This document shows positions 35,101-48,208 of a DNA stretch of 64,000 bases, one piece after another. The notes below the pieces were generated by a model that searched no databases, was not told where the DNA came from, and saw nothing but the letters and a program-made list of their open reading frames with translations. A program made the translations under genes and the position numbers. The stretch's first letter is position 1, and every line of letters begins with the position of its first letter. Source of the stretch: Paragordius varius (lineage: Eukaryota; Nematomorpha); contig OZ176053.1 of NCBI GenBank assembly GCA_964247055.1, forward strand, positions 11,594,001 through 11,658,000, in the 5' to 3' direction.

Positions 35101-38100
35101 ACCAAAAGCTTTTCCAAACTTTTTTTTAAATTAAATACTAAACCCTAATAATTATATTAAAATAATTTATATGATTTTCAAATTAGTTTGTCTGTGAAAA
35201 TTCTTGACTTATTTAAGGATTGAAAATTTTGACCATTTAAATCCAAATAACTTTTACATCCGATTCATTTAAATGACATACTACCATTTAAAAGATGCAG
35301 TTTTTTGCGCTCTTTCGATTGATATAAAATACATGGCTTCATATCAACTTCAAATTTTCGAAATTTCGAGTTTAATGTTAAATCGGGGCCAAAAATTATC
35401 GATAAACTCTAATATAAAAAAATTCTTCCATGTAAGAGCAATTTTCTTTTCGGATATACTAATTATGTACTTTAATGAAATAAATAATAAATTTACAAGA
35501 ATGGCAGTTAAAAAAAGTTAAAATTTGTTGTCTAGTGTAATTAAAGTTTTCTATATATGAATAACATGGGTCTTCCGGATAAAATTTATCAGTACTATAT
35601 GATCGGTTTAAAACTGCAATTAAAATTTTATTGTGCTAAAAAATAACTAATAAAAGCTCCTATTTCTTTGTTTTTTTTATGTTATTTTGCCTAATTTTAT
35701 GAAAAGTAAGACACATGGGAAAAATGAGACTAAAATTTCGAAAAATGATAAATTAGTTTTTTTTAACATAAACATGTATTTTTGAATAACGAGTCAATAA
35801 ATAAACATCACGGGAATTAATCAATTCTTCCATAAGAAATTAAATTTATACCGACTATATATTTAAATACGTTCAATAAAATCTAGTTATATTCCTAAAA
35901 AATACATTAACCTACCACTAAATTTTATTTTACTCAAATCTTAATTTTAAGAAATATCATTATTGACTGGGACCCACTCTATATGTATATTTTTCAAATT
36001 TAGAATGATTCCCTTGAATCCAAAGACTCTATCCATCCAAATTTAGATAAAATTAACAACAATATTCCAAATATTTTTGATGATTTTACGATCAAAGAAA
36101 CAATTGTAGACGTTTCTGATGTCAGGAGAGGTGATATAGTTAAAGTTTTGCCTGGCCAAAAAATTCCCGTGGATGGTATTGTAGTTTCGTTACAGTCTTG
36201 TTTTAAGGAAAAATGTGAAAACGCTTTTGGTAAATATTTATATTTAGTTGTTTTATTTTTAACCAATCTATTATCTTAATTATTTTATATAATACTAAAT
36301 GTCGGTTATAATGTTTTGTAAATTGTATATATATAGCGACTGTTTAATTATTTATTTATATAATCAAAAATTATTTAGAATATTGGGCAAAGCAAGCACT
36401 AATTAAATTATTACCTTAACCCATTTACATTTTAACCTTATCGAATTATTGATTTATATATCTTGAATCCGATATTTTTGTATTATTCACCAAAGTATAC
36501 ACCCCATTACACTATTATTTGATATCTTACAATATTTAACGTTTTTATTTTGTTTTAATTTGGTAATAGCTTTTCTTTATTGCGTTAAATTTCATATTTT
36601 CCTATTATTTTCTGTGCAATACAATCAAATTATATACATAATATGGTAAATATATAGATGCAAAATCAACAAACTTTCTTCCCAGAGCACAGCCGTCTTT
36701 TTCGAATGTGCCTTTGGTTTCTAATCATACGGATGAAAGAACACATCAATATTATTCCTATGTTGACGAATCCCTTTTAACGGGCGAGCCTTTACCTGTG
36801 TTAAAAACAGAAGGTTTGTTCCTGACATAAATGTTTCTCAAATATTATACTTACGTATTTTTTATTTATAAATATTAAATATCCGGTATTCTACGGTATA
36901 TAAGCTTAAATATTAATTAAAATTTTGCGCTTACTATATTACTGTCGCTATTTCAATTTGTTAAATTTATTTTTCATTTTTTAACTCCTAGTGGTGGCAT
37001 TCTTTTATATTCTCTTGGTATTTATGCAATACAGTCCGTTTCGATGTATAAAAATATTATAAAAATAATTTTACACATCTTTAATTTAAAGGCTAAAATA
37101 TTTTTTAAAGATGTTTATATTGTTTTTATTTTGCAATCATGTTTTAATAATAACCTATAAAATATAGGTTCTACTGTAATTGGTGGTTCAATGAATCAAC
37201 ATGGTGTATTATACGTCAGAGCCACAAAAATTGGGGAAGAAACCGCCCTTGCACAAATTGTTAAGCTTGTCGAAGACGCACAAATGTCCAAGGTTATTTT
37301 ATTTCTTTATATAATTTCATTTCAGAATTATTAATGTTCACGGTATTGAAATAGCTTAATAATGAATTATATATATACCCTTTATAAAAATCTGTTTTTC
37401 AGTGGAAATATATATTCCAAAAATGTTTTTTTGTCAGTAACAAAGTGTTTTTTGCGCACCATAAAAAGAACCTTCAGATTTTTATATTTTAAAAACTAAC
37501 AAACAAAGTTAGTTTTGAATAAGTCAAAGTCATTTAAAATGTTTGAAAATAATTAATATTTTACCGTAAGGGCTCAGAAATTTTCCCAAAATAATTTTAA
37601 GTTAAAAAAACATCAAGTTTTTGCTAGATAAATATACTTTTAAATGTTAAAAACTTTAATTATTGTGTCATTTCATAATTTAATTCCAATCTCCGGAAAA
37701 TTTTATTTCACACAGGCTCCAATCCAAAAATTTGCAGACCGAGTCGCTGGAGTTTTTGTACCTTTTGTCATTACAGTGTCAGGTTTAACATTAACTGGTT
37801 GGTTCATATTTGGCATGATGGAAGCTGTAAATGTTGGATTTTCCGTAGCAAGCTTCTTTTCTGGACTAGAACAGGCCTTTAGGTATGTTGTAGTAGTTTA
37901 TTGAGTTATTTTGGCTTTTATAATTTATGTTTTTGCCGCGAACTATTAATTTGGTGTCTCTTTTATAGTTTAGTCCGAAATTGTTATTTTTTCCATTTGT
38001 GTATTTAACTATGACGATAATTTAACCCTTTTGAAACGGATCACCCATAGTTAGCGGAAAAGATAAAAAAAAGTTAATTTTTTATAATATAGTTTAAAAC

Positions 38101-41100
38101 AAATATATTGTTCAATATATGCATAATATATTTATTTTTATATTCGGCCATGAAACTAAATTTGAAATAAACCTTCACTAACAGCCATAATTCACATTAA
38201 TATGAAAAACTATTAACCTTCATATTTTTACATAAAAAAATTCTTTTCCTTATATAAAAAATATAGATATGCAATAACCGTCTTAGCCATTTCATGTCCC
38301 TGTTCATTGGGCTTGGCTACCCCGACAGCTGTTATGGTAGGAACTGGGGTTGGTGCCAAGAATGGCATTCTTTTCAAGGGCGGAGGCGAGACTTTGGAAA
38401 AGTTCAAGGATATTGGTATTGCTTTGTGTGACAAAACGGGAACATTGACATACGGTAAGTTAAATTTGGTAATTTTGGATTTAGTAAATTTGCTTTTTTT
38501 ATTTATGCAATATTTATTCTACATTTCAATGTAAATTACATTGACGTAGGCTAACTTTTAAATTTGACATCTTTATATATTGATATATTTAAATTTAATA
38601 AAAAGAGTCGTTTAAAGATTTTGTTTTCATCAAACATATCAAACATTATAGCAAAGAACACTATCCTGCATAAAATTTACAAAAATCCTATTTAAATAAT
38701 TTTTGTCATTTATTGCATCAAAATACTATTTTTAATTTCATTTATTTATTAACGGTTGATTATATGTGGATTATAAAATATATATTGTTAAACTAATTTA
38801 ATTTTTGGTGTTTAAAATAATACCCAAAACCCACGCCTCTAGATTTAGCCTGTTATAGTATTCACACAAAAATCTTTTAGCAATATAAATAAATCGCACC
38901 GATTTTTTGATCATATGTGTAAAAAGTTTTTTATGTTCACGTAAATAAAGGTAAACCTATGGTCTGCAAAATTATCAAATTTGTATCAGATGAAATTATA
39001 TCTTTGCAAAATATGCTATTATTCGTGGGCGTTGCGGAAACTGCTTCCGAACACCCGATAGCTTCTGCAGTGATTGAATACGTGGAAAAAGTTTTTTTTT
39101 TATTTTTACTACTTTCTTGCTCTTAAACAATGGATTGATAAACCTTTATAATGTTATTTAAGTTAAAAAATCTAGTATCCCATAAAAATTTACATATAAA
39201 TTTTAATAACATTAATATATTACATTTTTTAAAAGTTATAAGGCAGAATTATTATACATTGTACAATGTAATTAATGATATGTAAACATCTATAAACATA
39301 AATTGAGTTAAGATTTATATTATATTAAATTATATTTACATTAAAATTAAATTAATAAGACAAAACTAGCCATTTTAAAATATACATTAAACACTATCAA
39401 TTAACACTTTTCTAATGTTTTTGCCACCCTAAATACAAAATAGGTTTTGTTAATAAGATTTAAAATTTGGTCATCTAAATTTTTCCTTGTAATTAGACGT
39501 TTCAAATTAAATCACTCCGAGATTGGACCAATAATTCAGCTGTCATTGAAAACTTTAGTGCCATCCCTGGTTATGGACTTAAGTGTCGCATTCAATTGCG
39601 ACACGCTACAAATAATTTTTTAATTCCAAACAAAAATGAAACTTTGTCATTTAGTCCTCCCCTTATAAATATTTTTAATGATACGACGATGGAAACGAAT
39701 TTTATGCAAATTCCGAATACTTCTTTAAAAAACGAATTTAAAAATCAACATATAGTGAGGGATAATGTTGTAAAAGATGTGATATACAGTGTTGATGATA
39801 ATCCAAAACCTCCCAATACACTTAGTAATATTTTAAATATCTTTTTTGTTTTTCAATATACTGTTTTTAAAAGCCTTTTAGGATTTTGAAATTAAATAGT
39901 CATTAAAAATTATAAATAAAGGGAAATTTTTGCTAATTTTACATTCCATATATATTAAAATCCTGTTTAATAATATATTATCAAATCAAGTTTATTACAA
40001 ATTGTGTGTGTGTGTGTGTGTGTGAAATAGATTAGGGGACATCACGACTGTTGGAAACTAAATTAATATTTAATCACTAACTTCCTATAATATATTTTTT
40101 GTAAAAAATATGTATTGATTAAGGCATCAATGAAACTATCAATAATTTTCAAGCTGTTTTGATCGGTAATCATGATTGGATTGAACAAAATGGTATAACG
40201 ATTCCAAATCAATATGAAACCTTAATACGATCAAGACAAGAGAATGGCGAAACGCTTATTTTTATGGCACTAAATGGTATAAATAAAACTTTTTTATTTG
40301 AAACAATTAATTATCACTCTATTCTGGTTAACCAAAAAAGTGGTAATTTGCCCTCATTGATATATATTTTCTCCAATTTTAATGTTTCTACAGTTAATTA
40401 TGATCAGGTTGCTTTTTTGGCAGTATTCACTTTTATGTTCTTCAAGCGAAATAGCTAACGAATCAGACAATCTTTTGATTAATGTTCAACCTAATTACAT
40501 ATTTTTTGTTTAGCTAAATGGCCTCCTTACCATTTGGGTGAAAAAAATTATAATAATCCAGGCGATTAATCTGTTAAAGTATAATATTGATATGTGTAAA
40601 TTCGGTTGTTTTTGGTATCTTTAATTTTCCCATTATTGTCTTGGCAAGGATCATTCTAATTCAAATAATTTATTTATTTTCGTTGGCTTGACTAGCATAT
40701 GATATCAGAATAGTACATTGGCAATTTTGTTCCTTTCTTTTGTTTGAGTCTGAGATCTCTTAATGTTCCATTAGGTAACTTTTTGTTAGAGATCTTGCTT
40801 GCTGTTATTCTATCCTTTAGATTGAATTTGTTGATTATATCAATAATTGTATGCCAAGTAGGCAGCAATGTGTACCAGATTTCCATATAAAGTTTTCATT
40901 ACTTAAAATTTCATTTATTAGTGAACAGTTTGTATGGACTCACTCTTCGCATTCATTACTTTTAATATACTCGATGCTCAAATCCTATATGACATAATTG
41001 ATCATGTCTTTAACTGATTTACTTTCCGAATAATTTATTGAATGGCTAAATATATTACATCAATACACTACTGATTCAGTAACACTATTCTCATTCAGTT

Positions 41101-44100
41101 AGTATTAAGCTTTACAAGATTTCATTCTCATTCTTTTTTAATAACAACAAAACAGATATTATTATGGGGTATTTTAAAAAAAGTTTGGCATTAAATTAAT
41201 TGGAAACAAAGCAACAGCCTTAACCTAGGTTCGTAGCTGAAAATTGAAATTTTATACTACAAATGTGTTAAACTGAATCTCATTATATTTAATAAATGCC
41301 TGCTCTGGGTGCACGGAAAATGCTTACCACGAAAAATTAAGTTTAAACTGATGAGTGTAATTAAATAGTTATTAATCAACCTAAGAATACCAGCTACACA
41401 ATAATAAATTTGGCCCTTTTAGTCTTTATATAATTTTAATTAGTAATTAATAAACAATAAATTCGGATAACATATTACATTTTGTATACGATAAAATTAA
41501 TGACATACAAAATTAAATAACAGATGCATATTTTAACTAGTTAAGTTAAACCCTTCTCTTAATTCATTCATTTATAGATCGATTGATTTGTGCAGTAAGT
41601 GTATCGGATCAAATTAAAAAAGAGGCGACCCTGGCTATTTATGCACTCCGTAAATTAGCCGGTCTTGATGTCATGTTAATTACCGGGGATAATCGTGTAA
41701 CGGCAAACGCTGTAGCTAAACGGTTAGGTATCAAGGGTGTTCTTTCCCAAGTCCTACCCTCCAACAAAGCTAAAATGGTCAAAACTCTCCAGGAAACTTA
41801 TAGGGCGGAGAAACGACTTTCTAGTATGTGTATAAAAATTATTTTGTTTTTTTAAATAAATTTAATAATTTGATTATGCTATACTTTTAAATAGATTCTA
41901 GAACCAAAAATTATAGTTACCTATCACGCGGTGTAAGGTACCTCCGTAAAATTGGAATGACATTTTGCTCAATCATACGTTGTCGGAGTAAAGGAACGCA
42001 GGTATGATTGTGAAAAATTCTACTAATATAGAAAAAAATAATTTGTGAAAACGACATAATTTTGATATTTATTTAATTTCCGATTAATTATTTTCATTGA
42101 ACAAACAATTGTAGACAAAAAAAGTTATGATGATAGGAGATGGTATAAATGATTCTCCTGCCCTTGCTCAAGCTGATATTGGAGTTGCTATTGCTAGTGG
42201 TATAAATTATCATAATAAAATAAAAATTTTATTGTATATTATAAAAATATCCAATTTAATTATTATTCATATTTTGCATTTGATTTAATTTTTTCTAAAT
42301 ATTATCTAATTAATTTATATATATATGATGAAACTTAAATTATTGGTTAACTTTCCAAAGATATTAAATATATATATATAATAAGATTTCTTATAAAAGC
42401 GCGCCATGTTAAACCTTCATATATACTATTATAAATCCATAATTATCTGCATTATTCTATTGTGAAATACATATATGTTTATCTATGTGTTGGTTATTTG
42501 TGTTAAAAAATTTTCAACAGGCACAGATATTGCTATCGAAGCCGCAGATGTTGTCCTTATGAAAAATGATTTATTGGACGTTTATTCGGCTTACATGTTA
42601 TCACAAACTGTCGTTTCCCGCATAAGGCTAAACTTTTTCTTTGCTTCAATATATAACCTCCTGGCCATTCCCATTGCATCGGGTATTACTTATAATTTTC
42701 GATATTTATATATAATATATTTTAGTATGAAATTTTTTGTAAAAAAAAAAATTTTGTCTTGTATATAAAGTATGGGTTTTAACTTTGATTATTGCAGTTT
42801 GTCGCTCAAATTATTACTTAAATTGTTTAGAAAATCTTATTTTTTTATTTATCCATAGTGTTTAATTATTTGTATTAAAAAAATATTTCTGAGAATTTAA
42901 ATTATCACAAAATTTTATGTATTGTTGTTTAAAACCATCATATGGTAAATTTAATGTACCATTAAAAAAATCAATTTAAATTCGACTCATATTAAACTTA
43001 ATTAAAATTTTTACTTTCTAAAAAAGTCAAAAAGTAATACAGTAGTATTTGTATAAACTTGTATAATTCGTTGAATATCTGTGCATGCATATGTTGCGAT
43101 CCAAAGACCCATTTTATTTTAACTTCGAAATTCGGAAAGTGTATGATGATCAGCATTAGCTAATTATTTATAGGCGTTGCTTATATATATAAAAAAGTGC
43201 TCATTATAATTGACACTTAATTAATTTACATGCGTTAGGTATGTTCACACCCATATTACAAATAGCTATTGCCCCATGGATGGGCGCTGCAGCCATGGCC
43301 ATTTCATCGGTTTCCGTCGTTTGTTCTTCACTTCTCCTCAAATTTTGGCGAAAACCAAATGCACACAACCTTGAAAACACATTAAGCTACCAACGTTACC
43401 TTAGAAATTTACAAAACACATATCATCTTGAAAACGAGCAACATTCTTTCAACACTGGAAAAATGTTGGATTCAACACTTTTTTCTGATAAAAATGGTAT
43501 CTCTTACGCTAAAGATAATGTATTGCTATCTTTGCCTACAACTCCTATGAGTTCTCACAATAAGGATAAAAGCAATATCGGTTATTATGTCAGTGAAAAT
43601 TCTACATCCGCTCCTGAATTTTATGAAATTGATTTAAGCAATGAATCATCCAAAGTACCTCTAAACACTGGGAAAGGAAAAAATTTGTCCTTTATAAAGG
43701 GGTAAAATTAATTTTTATGGTTTTTTTCATCGATAAATTGTTCATAGTAATAGTATTTTTTGTTATGAAAAGATATACTTTGATATACTTGACATTTTTT
43801 AGAATATATCATCCATCAAGAATTTGTAAATTCATTAGAGAGACTTTAATTTTAGCGGCAATGAATTAAAATATAAGTTAAAATAAAATATTATTTTTGC
43901 CGTTAGATCATCCAAAAAGCCTAATCAACGATATCTACATCACATATTAGCAAAGAAACCCTTTACATCCGGCGGAATTCGTATTTTATAATTTTTATAC
44001 TTATAAAGCTATATGTGCCAAATAACGTTAATACAATTTTTGTTTTAAATATTATTCGTACCAGGATCTCATGGCATAAATTTTAAATTAACTGAGGCCA

Positions 44101-44483
44101 TAATTTTACGCATATTTTGATTTTTATATACTAATTTACTCATTCATTGGGAATTTTTCAGCTAAAAACATTTTTCCCAGATTTTTTCTACTAAAATATT
44201 TAAAACGCAGTAAACCATAGCAATAACATTGTATAAACTTTTCACAAAAAAACGATGTTTTAGTTTTCATATTTGTATATATATAGAAAATGGAAAAGCA
44301 AACGCCCTAACAACTTACTCGAAAAGTATAATGGGCTCCGCTCTAACCCTAATGACTTATTTTGATAATTTAACCTCCCCTCATTTTTTGAGAGATCGCA
44401 ACAATAATAGTAATTGTTATGAACGGTTAACTCTTTCAGATTCGGATAGTGCCAATAATGAATCTTACGATTCCGATATTTAA
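29194..44483 (+). CDS. ATP7: Copper-transporting P1B-type ATPase (ATP7 family), ~20 exons
   Basis: Pumps copper(I) into the secretory pathway or out of the cell using ATP. Exons: 29194-29281, 29306-29661, 29761-29799, 29826-29893, 30090-30312, 33733-33902, 34136-34322, 36004-36229, 36658-36813, 37168-37292, 37716-37882, 38267-38454, 38951-39090, 39497-39824, 40124-40276, 41578-41823, about 42115-42199, 42521-42682, 43239-43701, 44264-44483. Two N-terminal metal-binding domains (GMTCASC, GMTCSSC). Then membrane segments, [15 protein letters not shown], the copper-binding [13 protein letters not shown], phosphorylation motif [23 protein letters not shown] and [15 protein letters not shown]. It ends with an acidic tail ([14 protein letters not shown]). 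About 1,260-1,300 residues, usual for the family. Phases agree throughout except around 41.8-42.1 kb. Introns are 24-26 nt at the 5' end and up to 3.4 kb later. Earlier metal-binding exons upstream cannot be excluded. Confidence 0.95.
29282..29305 (+). other. 24-nt intron in ATP7 metal-binding domain 1
   Basis: Begins GTTTTGG and ends AATTTTAG, phase 1. Removal joins ESHLKKLN to [18 protein letters not shown] and gives a canonical metal-binding fold with no extra residues. It is a multiple of three with no stop, so if it is retained the protein simply gains eight residues (VLVLS-like in hydrophobicity: FGFIIILG). Confidence 0.75.
29800..29825 (+). other. 26-nt intron in ATP7 linker
   Basis: Begins GTATGGATAAC and ends AAATTATAG, phase 0. 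It joins [11 protein letters not shown] to [20 protein letters not shown]. The following exon ends CG before a GTAATT donor, giving the phase-2 end that the next exon (30,090) requires. Without this intron the phases cannot be reconciled. Confidence 0.75.
30520..32310. mobile_element. TIR transposon copy 1 in ATP7 intron, split by a LINE fragment
   Basis: Corresponds block by block to the better preserved copy at 34,426-35,538: CATTTTTCTGCCA, TTTTTTGCATT, ACAGTAAATCTGAA, a GCGCTCT-TTATCAAAAT block, CGCGAAGCGGGA, and a right part at about 32,160-32,310. The middle, about 31,395-32,160, is a foreign insertion. No coding frame. Confidence 0.6.
31395..31990 (-). mobile_element. LINE fragment in ATP7 intron
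   Basis: Minus strand, in broken frames: [34 protein letters not shown] and [17 protein letters not shown]. These correspond to the post-RT region of a LINE polyprotein (IEIQKVQKFTYLGDTI in the copy at 25.0 kb). It is inserted inside TIR transposon copy 1. Confidence 0.6.
32395..33590. repeat. 1.2-kb foldback in ATP7 intron
   Basis: Left arm 32,400-32,650 has several GCAACATTTTT / TACAACC repeats followed by a TGACAATTTAATTATT block. The right arm 33,340-33,590 shows their complements in reverse order (ATTAAATTGTCATGAA, AAAAATGTTATGTTGCC). The centre is near 33,000. Not coding. It sits just before the exon at 33,733. Confidence 0.65.
34426..35538. mobile_element. ~1.1-kb TIR transposon copy 2 in ATP7 intron
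   Basis: Ends are near-perfect 17-18 bp inverted repeats: ACACTAGACAACAAATTT at left and AAATTTGTTGTCTAGTGT at right. It includes a GC-richer motif GCGCGAAGCGAGAGC. Minus-strand ORF 34,371-34,826 falls across one end and is not supported as a gene. It is non-autonomous; the superfamily is not clear from the ends. Confidence 0.75.
40003..40024. repeat. (GT)n microsatellite in ATP7 intron
   Basis: About 11 GT units between the exons at 39,824 and 40,124. Confidence 0.9.
40692..40886 (-). other. Unrecognised minus-strand ORF in ATP7 intron
   Basis: 64 codons with protein-like composition, including [20 protein letters not shown] and [13 protein letters not shown]. It lies antisense in the 1.3-kb intron between exons 40124-40276 and 41578-41823. 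The region is less AT-rich than its flanks, which suggests a transposon scrap, but I cannot assign a family. Confidence 0.3.
41895..42001 (+). other. Possible extra ATP7 exon (107 nt)
   Basis: An open stretch bounded by TTTTAAATAG and GCAG-GTATGA, readable in the phase that the previous exon leaves (phase 1). It would add about 36 basic residues ([17 protein letters not shown]...) between EKRLS and the GDGIND motif, where the family has no insertion. The alternative is a direct join using an AAG acceptor at the A-run near 42,115-42,125. Confidence 0.35.
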
Positions 44484-44637
44484 CAAATCTTATTATGCCA
44501 TACATATCAAAATTTTTAATTCTAAGATTAGTTGAAATCTCAAACATTCTTCTTTTTATTTACTATACTAGTGGGCATTATTTTTCTAGTATATATAATG
44601 ATATAAATATTTTATGTAATCTAAATGATATAATAGG

Positions 44638-44643
44638 AATAAA
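44638..44643 (+). promoter_or_regulatory. Candidate ATP7 polyadenylation signal
   Basis: AATAAA 155 bases after the ATP7 stop codon, in otherwise non-coding sequence. Plausible by position only. Confidence 0.4.
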
Positions 44644-45059
44644 TCAATTTTATTGAATTAAAGTGTTAGCGTGTTGGATTAGAAATACAAATAAGGATGG
44701 TTAACTTTAGCAACCAAATATTTGAATTACACGCGTTAAGTTATGTTTTTGTATCGCTTTAAATTAAAACTATGTAGGCGGTATTGATCAAACTTAAAAA
44801 ATGGTTATGGTTTGACAATTTTTTTTTTCAAAATATTTTTTTATAACGACATTTTAGCCCTGTGAACAATTATATAGAGTTAGCAGATTACTAGTAGTTA
44901 TAAAATTAAATAAACTTTTAAAAGTAAAGATAATTAATTTATAAATTTTTATCCCTATTATTTAATATACTGCGCACTGGGGTATATATCCCATATAATA
45001 TATATGTTCTGATAAATAAATGTCTCACTTGTTGTTGTGATGTACTTATGTCGCGATTT

Positions 45060-45520
45060 TAACGAACTCTATAACATTGAAAATATATTTTCTCCACTCA
45101 TTGCTTATACCAAATCTATTGATTATTTCGGCTAATATTGGTTTGTTTTTTGAAAATTTTATCCATCCAGCCAATTATACTTCGTCCTCTTTTACGGGTA
45201 CCTTTCACTCACAGCATCAGTGAATGACTTTTCGAGTGAGTTGGTTCTCATAATGTGACCTAAGTAAGAGAGTTTTTGGTGTATTAGGCTGCCAAGTAGG
45301 GATATTTTGGGATTCATCTTGTTTAAGATATGGTATTTTGTCTGACTAGTTTGTTTAAAGAAGTGTCCTGCCTGCATATATATTTTCAAGGAATTTATTA
45401 TTCATCATATTTTTTCAATGTCCACCAGCTTTCCTCACCTATAAGAATGTGGGGAAGTACACTGTGTTGTATTAATTGTTCCACATCGATTGCAATATTT
45501 GCACATACTTTGATAAATTA
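45060..45520 (-). mobile_element. LINE 3'-end fragment
   Basis: Minus-strand 45,192-45,389 reads KISLLGSLIHQKLSYLGHIM then RTNSLEKSF, the post-RT tail (KL-YLGHIMR-NSLEK). It is closest to the tail of the LINE at 48,209-51,504 (KLTYFGHVMRSNSLEKD). About 460 bp, degraded. Confidence 0.7.
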
Positions 45521-45529
45521 AATTTGTGA

Positions 45530-46067
45530 AGGCTAAATGCTTCATTCTTAAAAAAGCTAATTGTTGATATGAATTTTTTTTCAATAAAATAGACAAGTAA
45601 AAACTGTCTCAATCTTTCTAATTTTACATCTGTATTAACTATGTCACCATCAATCCTTCAACTAAACTAAATGCGGCGCGAAACTTTTTTCGATTTGATA
45701 GACTATCTTGAGACCATTGTATATGCAGTTCTATAAACCCGGACTAATTGATTATACAAAAAAAGAAGAATTTAAAAAAGAAATATGTTTGTAAAAAGAA
45801 TTGATTGCGTAAAAATACATAATTTTTTATAACTTTTAAAGTTCTTAACTAAAATTCTCCAAATTTTACATGATATCAATAAATTAATTAAAAATAATAA
45901 TAATAATTTCTGTTTTGCTCTCTGTTTATTTGTTTAGCTATAAAGATAATTTAAAAATTAAGGCGTCAAAATTGGCCAAAACTGATTCATTCTCAATATT
46001 TTCGTAATAATGGCTTTAGAATTTTAAATTAAATCAATTATGTAAATTAGCCTGATTATATATTATT
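45530..46067. other. No recognised feature
   Basis: AT-rich stretch between a LINE fragment and hAT copy 2. Nothing identified. Confidence 0.35.
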
Positions 46068-46235
46068 AAGGTGACCAGATTTTTTGAAGGAAAAAGCGGG
46101 ACAAATCTGAGAAAGGGAAGGGGGGTCGTTGGGGGGTACAACCAAAAATTTTTATACAAAAAATTTATTGTAATATTTATTTATTTTTAACACAAATACA
46201 TTAAAAATATAAAAAAAATTGTACCTCACTGGTTG

Positions 46236-47035
46236 TTTGTACGCTATTCAATAAATTTAGATGTGCACGAACAGAGGGTGAAGTGATTGTAATATTCTAG
46301 AAAAAAATAACAAGGACGAAATCATCACAAAGTTCGCTGGGTGATGCAAGAAGCGGCACAAAAAATATTTTTAACAATTTAGCGAATAATCTTAATCAAA
46401 ACATTATTGCCAGATACACAACGCTATTCAAACAGTACATATTTGTTACCCCTATAGATGTTAAAAGGCTTGAATATTGTAGAACTGTTGGGTAGCTCTT
46501 TTGCCAGCGATTGAAATATTTATAAATTGTGATCTTCTAGAATCCTATTTTTTATCAAAGGACAAAGGTCAAAATTCCAAGTCAAAAAAGGTTAGAAAAT
46601 AATTTTATACCAATACCTAATCGCAATATTATAAAGCATCCAGAAAAACAAAGCTCAATGAATAGCCAGAATAAAAAAAATGTTTAATTCAAACAAAAAC
46701 GATTATTTGGAAGACAAGACGGTGCACAATGACACTTTTTTATGTCTCGTATTAAATAAATAATTGAATGAAAACTTATATTATGGACAACCGAAAAAAA
46801 TACGTAGGATAGAAATGGTTAAAATAATTTTTAAACAAATTATGTTCCATACAATAATAAATTGTAGAATTTGCATTATCTTTACTGAAACACTGCTATT
46901 GAACGCGTTTCACAGTAAATTAAGTAAGGACACGGAATCAAATTTAAATTTTGAATAAAAGCCATTTTATGTGTTCAAATATAATTAGACAAATTATGAA
47001 GACTTATACAATATTTTAAGTAATTTTGTTTATTT
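46236..47035 (+). mobile_element. Opposite-strand hAT fragment inside hAT copy 2
   Basis: Plus-strand degraded transposase pieces of the same family: CARTEGEVIV-like, NLNQNIIA, ATTCAAACAG at the family's IQTA site, PAIEIFIN and a C-terminal piece. It separates the 46,068-46,235 terminus from the remainder of the minus-strand copy and is far more diverged than that copy. It may be an older fragment captured by rearrangement. Confidence 0.55.
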
Positions 47036-48208
47036 TTTAACATAAAAACTTTATAAATATAAGAAAATATTTTATTATTTGGTATATTTTTTGTTTGAGT
47101 GAATGCGTTTTAGCAGATTGTCATCATTTTTTAAAATATTGTAAAAGTCTTCACAAGAATTTGTCAAATTATATATGACAGATAAAACGGCCTTTAAAGT
47201 TTCAACATTTAAATTTGATTTTTCCTATGTCCACACCTGATTTACTGTGGAAAAAACGCGCTCAGTAGCAGCGTTGGTTCCAGGTAAAGATAGTGCGAAT
47301 TCCACAATTTTTAAAATATTATTGTATGTAATATAGTTGGCTTCAAAATGATGAAATATTTCCAACCATTTCTTTTCTACTTATTTTTCTTTTGTCCATA
47401 ATTTAAGTTTTTTAATATTGATATATCTTTTAACTAATGATACTTCAGAAAAAAGATCATTTTCTGAAAGATTACTTTTTGAGAAATTTTGGGAGCAGAT
47501 ATTATCAAATGATTTTTGAACATCGTACCAATTAAATTCTGATTTTATGTTATCCAATGAAAATGATCAATTTCATTGAATTGCGTTGTCCGGTCTTCCA
47601 AATAATCTTTACAGTTTGTATAAAACATTTTTATATGGTACAGGATATCTTGGCGATTTATTAAACCTTGTTTTTCTAAATTATTTATTGTATTGCGGAT
47701 GGTTAATGGTATAAAATTATTTTCTAATCGTTCTTGACATTGTAATTTTAGGTTACTAACTTCATTGGCTACTTCGATTGCGGAAATTTTGTCACCTTCT
47801 ATAAATTTAATAACATTTTGAAAGAGAGAAGCTTGATTATGTAAGAATTCTAACCATATTTTTGAAGAATCACTTTCAAAAAAAATTTTTAAGTTGTAGG
47901 ACATTTGTCCTGTGATAAAAAAAGATTTTAAAGGATCATACATTCTTAAAATTTTTTCGATAGCTGGCATAAAAGCTAAACAACGAGTTTCACAGTATCC
48001 AAGCATTTTGTGATATTGAACTTCGGCATTTTCCCAGAATTCTTTAAGCGTTTCAACACGTACCGTGTATATATAAAAATAGGAATAAATTTTAACAACT
48101 ACATTTTCCAAATCTAGGGGTAACAAATCAGCAGCTGTTTGAATAGCGTTGTGTATTATATGCGCTGCACACCCAACGCCAATAATGTTTTGATTAAGAT
48201 TATCTTTT

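Noticed and set aside
38228-38434. Minus-strand ORF over the CPCS/DKTGT exon
   Set aside because: Shadow of the ATP7 exon on the opposite strand.
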